From NCBI GenBank assembly GCA_017481565.1, contig JAFUOZ010000038.1:1-63545 (forward strand): a stretch of 63,545 nucleotides of DNA. The letters are read 5' to 3'. The notes under the pieces are model-generated. The model was not told the DNA's origin. It saw only the letters and a list, made by a program, of their open reading frames with translations, and ran no database searches. This document shows positions 58,159-63,545 of the stretch, one piece after another. How positions within the stretch are numbered: position 1 is the first letter of the stretch; every line of letters starts with the position of its first letter. This stretch comes from Oscillospiraceae bacterium. Lineage in GTDB: Bacteria; Bacillota; Clostridia; Oscillospirales; Ruminococcaceae. The position numbers were made by a program, and so were the translations under genes.

Positions 58159-60308
58159 TTTTTAGATGAATTGGTTTGCGGGTCATCGATCACAAAATCG
58201 ATCTTGCCTGCAGCTACGTCTGCTTTTGCACATATTACCGTTACCGTATCGCCTACGGTATATAATGTTTTTCCGTTTCTTGACAGTGTGAAGTGTCCGT
58301 CAAAGTCATACTGTCCTTCGGGAAGTGACTCCATTCTTACAAGTCCTTCTACTGTATTGGGTAATTCAACATAAAATCCGTAATCGGTCATGCTTGATAT
58401 GATACCTGTGAATTTTTCGCCTAAATGCTGTGTCATATACTCCGCAATATAGCAGTCCTCACAGCTTCTTTCAACTCTCATGGCAGTGATCTCACATTCG
58501 CTTGACTGTGCGGAGGATTCCTTTGCAAAGGCTGTATATCTCTTATTGATGATCTTTTCGGGAAGCTTTTCATAGCAAAGATCGGTCAGTATACGGTGTA
58601 TCGAAAGATCGGGATATCTTCTTATAGGTGATGTGAAGTGGGCATAATCATCAAGCACAAGTCCGAAATGACCTAAGGGAACATCGGAATATTTCGCCTT
58701 TGCCATTGAACGCAGTACCATATTGTTTACAAGCAGCGCACAGCTCCTGCCCTTGGATTTTTCAAGTATCTCAGCAAGATGCTTGGGCTTTACTGTGGTA
58801 AACTGAGGGAACGGAATATTCAGTCTTGTGATGACCTCTTTAAGCTCGGCTATCTTTTCGGGAGCGGGGTCCTCATGAACACGGTATACAAAGGGCGCAT
58901 TGCTTCCCTTTGCAAGCTTTGCCGCACAGGTATTCGCCATAAGCATGAATTCCTCAATGATAAGCTCGGAGCGGCCTCTTTCCTTGCGTACAACGTCAAT
59001 ACAAACGTCGTTTTCGTCAAGTATCAGCTTACATTCGGGAGTATCTATCTGCGGAGCGCCTCTTCGCAGCTTTCTTGCGGTAAGTATCTCCGCAAGCTCA
59101 GCCATAAGATATATTGTATCGAAAAGTCCGCTGTATTTTTCCATGATATCGGAGGGGATATCCTCTCCGCTGTCACGGCATTCAAGAATTTTATTTATTT
59201 CGGAATATACGCCCTTTACACGTGAGCGAATGGCAGTTTTGCTGAATTTATACTTTACGACCTTTCCTTCGCTGTCAAGGTCCATTATACATGAAAATGC
59301 AAGTCTGTCTTCATTGGGATTAAGGGAGCATATTCCGTTGGAAAGCTCCTTGGGGAGCATGGGGATTACCTTGTCCGCATAGTAAATGGAGGTTCCTCTC
59401 AGCATAGCGTCCTTGTCAAGCTCGGAGCCGGGCTTTACATAGTGGGAAACGTCTGCGATATGCACTCCAAGACGGTAGCCGCCTTCAATACGGCTTACGG
59501 AGATAGCGTCGTCGATATCCTTTGTATCAGCTCCGTCAATGGTAAAGATTATCTTTCCTCTCAGGTCAAGACGGCGGTCAATATCCTGCTGGGATATCTT
59601 CATTGCTCCGATACGACGTGCTTCGTCTGAAACAGCGGAGGGAAATTCGGTTTCAATTGCATTCAGATGAAGAACAGCCATTGCGCTGCTTGTTGCCTTT
59701 GCGGAGTTTCCGAAAAGACCTGTAACACGGCAGCGATGCTCCGAATGACGTTCTCCGCGCTTGCTTATTTCCGCAAGCACCTTGTCACCTACATGAGCCT
59801 TTACTCTCATTGAGGTTATCATAAGCAGTTCTTTGGAAAGTGTATCGGGACGGATATAATATCTTCCGTTTACCTTTTCGATAGTGCCCGAAAATTCCGA
59901 GAAATTCTCCTTGATTATCTTAACTACCTCGCCCTCGGGAGAATCGCCGTTTCTTCCCGAATTGAGCGGTCTTGCAAGAACGATATCGTTAGGCATGGCA
60001 CCCTTAAGATATTTGCCCGGCACGAAAACCTCTGTGCCGTCCTGCTTTTTTAAGAAGCCGAAGGTCTTGTTCACTCTTGCTACCTCTGCCGAGTAAAGTC
60101 CGTAGGAGGCACATAGCACAAAGCCTGCCCTTCTCTCAAAGATAGTTCCGTCTGCCTTTAATTCGGCAACAGCTGCCTTGAATTTTTCGGGAGAGGCGTG
60201 TCTGCCCTTGCATTTTGCATACAGTTCCTTAAAGGGTACGCATTTGCGGTCATGCTGCTTTAAAATGCATTTTATTCTGGTTTTGTAGATATCAATAGTT
60301 TCAGCCAT
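58155..60308 (-). CDS. rnr: Ribonuclease R
   Basis: A 717-residue exoribonuclease. An N-terminal winged-helix (about 1-70) and two cold-shock domains precede the RNB domain, with FTIDGADTKDIDDAISV (catalytic Asp cluster, near residue 258) and HFGLVLDDYAHFTSPIRRYPDL near residue 550; a C-terminal S1 domain (about 625-705) follows. RNase R digests structured RNA and takes part in trans-translation. SecG lies just upstream, as in many Firmicutes (secG-rnr-smpB); smpB is not here. The stop codon is provided by repeat R8, so the Lys/Asn-rich end is short. Confidence 0.95.
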   Translation of the reverse strand: MAETIDIYKTRIKCILKQHDRKCVPFKELYAKCKGRHASPEKFKAAVAELKADGTIFERRAGFVLCASYGLYSAEVARVNKTFGFLKKQDGTEVFVPGKYLKGAMPNDIVLARPLNSGRNGDSPEGEVVKIIKENFSEFSGTIEKVNGRYYIRPDTLSKELLMITSMRVKAHVGDKVLAEISKRGERHSEHRCRVTGLFGNSAKATSSAMAVLHLNAIETEFPSAVSDEARRIGAMKISQQDIDRRLDLRGKIIFTIDGADTKDIDDAISVSRIEGGYRLGVHIADVSHYVKPGSELDKDAMLRGTSIYYADKVIPMLPKELSNGICSLNPNEDRLAFSCIMDLDSEGKVVKYKFSKTAIRSRVKGVYSEINKILECRDSGEDIPSDIMEKYSGLFDTIYLMAELAEILTARKLRRGAPQIDTPECKLILDENDVCIDVVRKERGRSELIIEEFMLMANTCAAKLAKGSNAPFVYRVHEDPAPEKIAELKEVITRLNIPFPQFTTVKPKHLAEILEKSKGRSCALLVNNMVLRSMAKAKYSDVPLGHFGLVLDDYAHFTSPIRRYPDLSIHRILTDLCYEKLPEKIINKRYTAFAKESSAQSSECEITAMRVERSCEDCYIAEYMTQHLGEKFTGIISSMTDYGFYVELPNTVEGLVRMESLPEGQYDFDGHFTLSRNGKTLYTVGDTVTVICAKADVAAGKIDFVIDDPQTNSSKN

Positions 60309-60367
60309 AGTTCAACACCCTTTCGGCAATTTTTATGTGCATTATGCACAAATGATAGTGTAAAAAA

Positions 60368-60402
60368 AATCCCTGCACTTCCGATTTCGAAGGCAGGGAA
60401 GA
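60368..60402 (-). terminator. Hairpin terminator after secG
   Basis: On the minus strand, TCCCTGC...TTCGAAATCGGAA...GCAGGGA with a T-run after it. Confidence 0.8.
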
Positions 60403-60413
60403 TTTTTTGAAGC

Positions 60414-60668
60414 TTAACCCATGTTAGCAGCAATAATATTCAGTGCTATTACGATAAGGAAAAACAGTACAGCAACTATCTTTGTGAGACGCTCAAGAGC
60501 CTTTTCTCTTGTATTGCCGCTGTTTTTGCCGTAAAAGCTGTCATTATTTGTGCCGCCGATAGCAGAAGTCATACCCTGCTGCTTCTGAGACTGCATAAGA
60601 GTTATTGCAACGAGGAAAATGCTCATGAGAATGAGAACGATTCCGCATACAATTTCAATTACTGACAT
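60414..60668 (-). CDS. secG: Preprotein translocase subunit SecG
   Basis: An 84-residue protein with two membrane helices (about 4-24 and 60-82) and the conserved loop QSQKQQGMTSAIGG. It assists the SecYEG channel. Length and order with rnr are typical. Confidence 0.93.
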   Translation of the reverse strand: MSVIEIVCGIVLILMSIFLVAITLMQSQKQQGMTSAIGGTNNDSFYGKNSGNTREKALERLTKIVAVLFFLIVIALNIIAANMG

Positions 60669-60779
60669 CTTGATTTACTTCCTTTCACATATTGGCATAG
60701 TTCATATTTATCCTTATTTTATATTATATCATACTTTTTCCGATATTGCAAGTGTTTTTTGAAAAAAATTCTCTGCTGC

Positions 60780-61352
60780 TTAAAGATACTCATAATTTTT
60801 AAGAATATTCACAGCCGCATCGGCAAGGGAGATACGGCTGTCCATAGCCAGCTTCTGTATCTGTCGGTGAGCCTCGCTTTCCGATATGCTGAGATAATGC
60901 ATAAGGGCGCATTTTGCACGGTGGATAAGCTTGTTTTCACGTATTTTTTCGGAAAGCTGATCCTTTTCCTTTGTGAGAGCCGACAGCCTGCGGCGGTTAT
61001 AGCTCATAAAACGTATCGCCTGAATGATACATTGTCTGCCTGCGTTTCTCGGAAGTACATATATTCCTGTATCCGCTGTTCTGCGGCAGATATCCTCAAT
61101 GCTTTTCTGAGGTACAAGAAGTATTACCGACGCTTCGGAGCTTCTGCATATATGTGCCGCAAGATCAATGCCGTACTCTGCGGCAAGAGGTACGGCTATT
61201 ATTACTGTTCCGTATGCGTCATATGATCTGCTGCGCATATCGGTGCCGTCGCCTGTGCATATTTCGTCGGAAACTGCGGCGGCGGTCTCTGCAAGGCTGA
61301 GGCGTATTTCCTCACTTGCCGACAGTATCAGTATTTTTTCGCTTTGTTTCAT
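60780..61352 (-). CDS. ANTAR-domain response regulator (antiterminator type)
   Basis: A 190-residue protein. A receiver-like domain (about 1-120) lacks the normal acidic pocket at the start (LILSASEEIR). The C-terminal ANTAR domain (about 125-190) shows KLIHRAKCALMHYLSISESEAHRQIQKLAMDSRISL. ANTAR proteins bind pairs of RNA hairpins and prevent transcription termination. In Clostridia many control nitrogen or ethanolamine genes. Its target is not evident, and no kinase is adjacent. Confidence 0.85.
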   Translation of the reverse strand: MKQSEKILILSASEEIRLSLAETAAAVSDEICTGDGTDMRSRSYDAYGTVIIAVPLAAEYGIDLAAHICRSSEASVILLVPQKSIEDICRRTADTGIYVLPRNAGRQCIIQAIRFMSYNRRRLSALTKEKDQLSEKIRENKLIHRAKCALMHYLSISESEAHRQIQKLAMDSRISLADAAVNILKNYEYL

Positions 61353-61402
61353 ATAGTATGCTCCGATTTGAAAATCTTTTGTTTAAGGGTATATTGTATG
61401 TG

Positions 61403-62191
61403 TCATTTCACTTTCTGTATCTCCTGAATCATTTTATGATATAGATGTAAAATGTTATCCTCACATTCGGGGGCGGTTTTATCCTGCAGACCTGAAATAG
61501 TGTGGAAAAAGCCGTTTCTGCGGTTTTGATTTTCCTTTATAAGCTGTTTACGGTCGATGAAAACACCGTCACGGCTGTTATTCAGCGCATTTTCGGTTTG
61601 CTTATCCATATTTTTGAGAAATTCCGAATAAAAAGCGTTTACAGCCTCCGTAAATTCCCGATAGGGAAGTTCGCAGGAACCCTTTGGACAGCGCCACATA
61701 TATTCGCTGTTTTCAAGCCTGTGTTCTGCATTCCAGAACAGCTTAAGAGTATTGCGGTGCCTGAAAAAGCTTATGACAGGTCCTCCCACAAGGTGAGAGG
61801 AAAAAAGCGTTCTGTTTACGTAAAAGCTGCTGAGGATATCATATTCATTATCGATAAAATTATCATCATCATTGTCAATATGAAGTTCAAGCCACTCCGA
61901 AAGCATTGATCCGAGCTTTTCCGCATTGTTATATATTTCATACGGGACGGATTCGTTTATGAACGGGAGTATTTCCGCAAGATCCTCAGCAAAGCGTGAG
62001 ATATAGTAATCATTGTACGGTGAAGCCGTCTGATATACCTTCAGTGCCGCATCGCTGTATTCATATATCGTATCATTGCCTGCGTCTATCCAAAGCTCGC
62101 CGTCTGTAAGACCGAACCAATGTAGAGTATTATTCTGCCATGGGACAATATCCTTAAACTCAAAAAGCCTGTGATTTATTCTGAATATCAT
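61403..62191 (-). CDS. DUF5984 family protein
   Basis: A 262-residue protein. LHWFGLTDGELWI near residue 23 and GGPVISFFRHRNTLKLFW near residue 137 match DUF5984. The function of the family is unknown; members often occur in toxin/immunity regions. Its start shares one base with the end of the HD-GYP gene, so it is coupled with it. Confidence 0.75.
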   Translation of the reverse strand: MIFRINHRLFEFKDIVPWQNNTLHWFGLTDGELWIDAGNDTIYEYSDAALKVYQTASPYNDYYISRFAEDLAEILPFINESVPYEIYNNAEKLGSMLSEWLELHIDNDDDNFIDNEYDILSSFYVNRTLFSSHLVGGPVISFFRHRNTLKLFWNAEHRLENSEYMWRCPKGSCELPYREFTEAVNAFYSEFLKNMDKQTENALNNSRDGVFIDRKQLIKENQNRRNGFFHTISGLQDKTAPECEDNILHLYHKMIQEIQKVK

Positions 62192-63234
62192 TAAACCAGC
62201 ACCCCCGCAGCATTTGTAAGACCTGCGTCGCTGCCCTCGGTATAGTCGTAGGAGACCGAGAACCCTTCTTTGAGCATTTCGGCGAAAAGTGCCGCAATCT
62301 GTGGATCAAACTGAGATCCGCCGCAGCGTTCAAATTCTGATATTATCTTTTCGGTGGGCAGCTTTGGACGGTAGCATCGGTCGGTGGACATTGCATCATA
62401 GCAGTCGGCAATGCATATTATACGTGCATTTATAGGTATATCCTCACCCTTTAGTCCGAAGGGATAGCCCTTTCCGTCATACCGCTCATGATGATATAAA
62501 GCACCGTCACGGACATTTTTTATTGAGGCGATATCCTTTAATATCTCGCCGCCCTTTGTGGTATGGCTTTTGATTATGGCAAATTCCTCGTCGTCAAGAT
62601 GTGCAGGCTTATTCAGCACCGAGTCGGGAACGCCTATCTTGCCGATATCATGAAGAAGTGCAACATAATGAAGATTGATTATCTCGGAATCGCTCCAGCC
62701 TAAACGTCGGGCGATCTCCTCTGAGCATTTTGCAACTCTTGCACAGTGACCTCTTGTATAGGGGTCCTTTGCGTCAAGGGCGTTTGCGACGGTCATGATA
62801 GCATTAAGGGTTATCATTCCTACCTGACGGGTACGTGCTTCAAGCTGTCCTTCAAGATCGTATCTCAGCTCATAAAGCTCTAAGATACGGCTTATACGGC
62901 GGTGCATTACCTTTGGTGTAAAGGGCTTTGCGATGAAATCATCAGCACCGAGTGCAAGACATTCCGCTTCCGTTTCAGCATCTGAATTTGCCGTAAGGAA
63001 TATGACGGGGATCTTTGCCCACTGCGGATTTTCTTTTATAAGGCGCAGAGTTTCCCTGCCGTCCATTTCGGGCATATTAAGATCCAGAAGTATAAGATCG
63101 GGCTGCTTCTTTTCCAGAAACTTAAGGGTCTGTGCCCCCGAAAGAACAGGGGTCACCTGATATTTTGAACAAAGCTCGTTCTTGGCGATAACAAGATTTT
63201 CCTTGTCATCATCTACAATAAGAATATGTTTCAT
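62191..63234 (-). CDS. Response regulator with HD-GYP c-di-GMP phosphodiesterase domain
   Basis: A 347-residue protein. The receiver domain (about 1-118) has VDDDKENL, phospho-Asp in DLILLDLNMPEMDG and KPFTP. The HD-GYP domain (about 150-330) shows HDIGKIGVPD, HHERYDGKGYPFGLKG and ADCYDAMSTDR, so the metal ligands and the GYP motif are complete. It should hydrolyse c-di-GMP when activated. The gene upstream, cut by the window edge, is probably its sensor. Confidence 0.93.
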   Translation of the reverse strand: MKHILIVDDDKENLVIAKNELCSKYQVTPVLSGAQTLKFLEKKQPDLILLDLNMPEMDGRETLRLIKENPQWAKIPVIFLTANSDAETEAECLALGADDFIAKPFTPKVMHRRISRILELYELRYDLEGQLEARTRQVGMITLNAIMTVANALDAKDPYTRGHCARVAKCSEEIARRLGWSDSEIINLHYVALLHDIGKIGVPDSVLNKPAHLDDEEFAIIKSHTTKGGEILKDIASIKNVRDGALYHHERYDGKGYPFGLKGEDIPINARIICIADCYDAMSTDRCYRPKLPTEKIISEFERCGGSQFDPQIAALFAEMLKEGFSVSYDYTEGSDAGLTNAAGVLV

Positions 63235-63256
63235 TTTCTATTCCCCATTATCTGTA

Positions 63257-63545
63257 TTATTCGGATGATCTGTCTATGAATTCCTTCAGCTTTTCACAGG
63301 CTTCGTCATACATAAAGTCATCGGAAAGCTGTTTTATCTCCCTGATAAGCTCGAAATGACCGTCGGGAAGTTTTGTTGACATGATACCGTTCAGGATCTC
63401 TCCCGCACCGTCACTGTCAAAGTCCTCGATACGTTCAAGAACGCTGTCAAGACGGGCTCTGTAATCGGATATATCAAGAACAGCGGCGTTCTCGTCGGTA
63501 TTTTCGGCAGCTTCGGTGATAGTAACATAAGGTCTGATACCGTCA
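63257..63545 (-). CDS. C-terminal end of a probable hybrid sensor kinase (partial)
   Basis: Ninety-five residues of a minus-strand gene are visible and end at TAA 63257-63259. The helical, acidic end with SDDFMYDEACEKLKEFID resembles the terminal Hpt-type region of hybrid histidine kinases found upstream of HD-GYP response regulators. No catalytic His is visible in the fragment, so the call rests on composition and context. Confidence 0.5.
   Translation of the reverse strand, partial: DGIRPYVTITEAAENTDENAAVLDISDYRARLDSVLERIEDFDSDGAGEILNGIMSTKLPDGHFELIREIKQLSDDFMYDEACEKLKEFIDRSSE

Overview
The window looks like a chromosomal segment of a Gram-positive, gut- or rumen-type member of the Clostridia, most likely Oscillospiraceae/Ruminococcaceae. 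The grounds are a moderate-to-low GC content, strong TTGACA/TATAAT promoters, near-consensus GGAGG ribosome binding sites, a secreted GH5 cellulase, spore-related genes (spoVAC, spoVS), a carboxynorspermidine synthase, and flagellar and chemotaxis genes. No rRNA, tRNA or CRISPR array was recognised. Species is not claimed.

Layout. 0-2.9 kb: the tail-lysis end of a prophage (structural protein tail, minor tail protein, XkdX-like protein, holin, endolysin). 3-6 kb: ApbE flavin transferase with a NusG-II protein, then a GH5 endoglucanase. 6.2-10.4 kb: small accessory genes (P-loop kinase, zinc-ribbon protein, two GNATs, alpha/beta hydrolase with TetR, DtxR-like regulator). 10.6-13 kb: a small membrane protein plus a P1B-type metal ATPase, with GTTAG-N6-CTAAC dyads around. 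13-16 kb: asnB and bioY. 16-25 kb: a 1.47-kilo-residue secreted beta-helix-like protein convergent with a 1239-residue flagellin. The flagellin carries an HExxH metalloprotease domain and a copy of the same beta-helix module between its normal ends, and it has a sigma-D promoter. 25-27.5 kb: carboxynorspermidine synthase, spoVAC, cysteine-cluster protein. 27.5-28.4 kb: a non-coding repeat island. 28.4-36 kb: M23 peptidase, ABC exporter and tandem mosaic cassettes that look like orphan polymorphic-toxin tips (JAMM-type) with immunity partners. 36-42 kb: PepF, UvrC, CheC, SpoVS, YmdB. 42-48 kb: two response regulator/histidine kinase operons around a SprA/CatA-like zinc protein. 48-56 kb: adenylate-forming enzyme, two CPBP proteases, small regulator/membrane pairs and a SUKH-SUFU-SUFU immunity cluster. 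56-63.5 kb: Rrf2-cysK, rnr-secG, ANTAR regulator, DUF5984 protein, HD-GYP response regulator and the end of a probable hybrid kinase.

Three repeat families are scattered through the window. Family I (about 97 bp, TTAAGGAA...TTCCTTAA ends) has seven full copies and several fragments. Its internal stems differ between copies but stay complementary, and in three cases its end supplies the stop codon of the neighbouring gene. Family II is a 119-bp inverted-terminal-repeat element present twice with one mismatch. Family III has an 87-bp constant core next to a hairpin whose arms also covary.

Most notable: the covarying repeat family I; the three-part protease/beta-helix flagellin and its partner protein sharing the same module; and the duplicated toxin/immunity cassettes whose linker DNA also reads as a consensus promoter.
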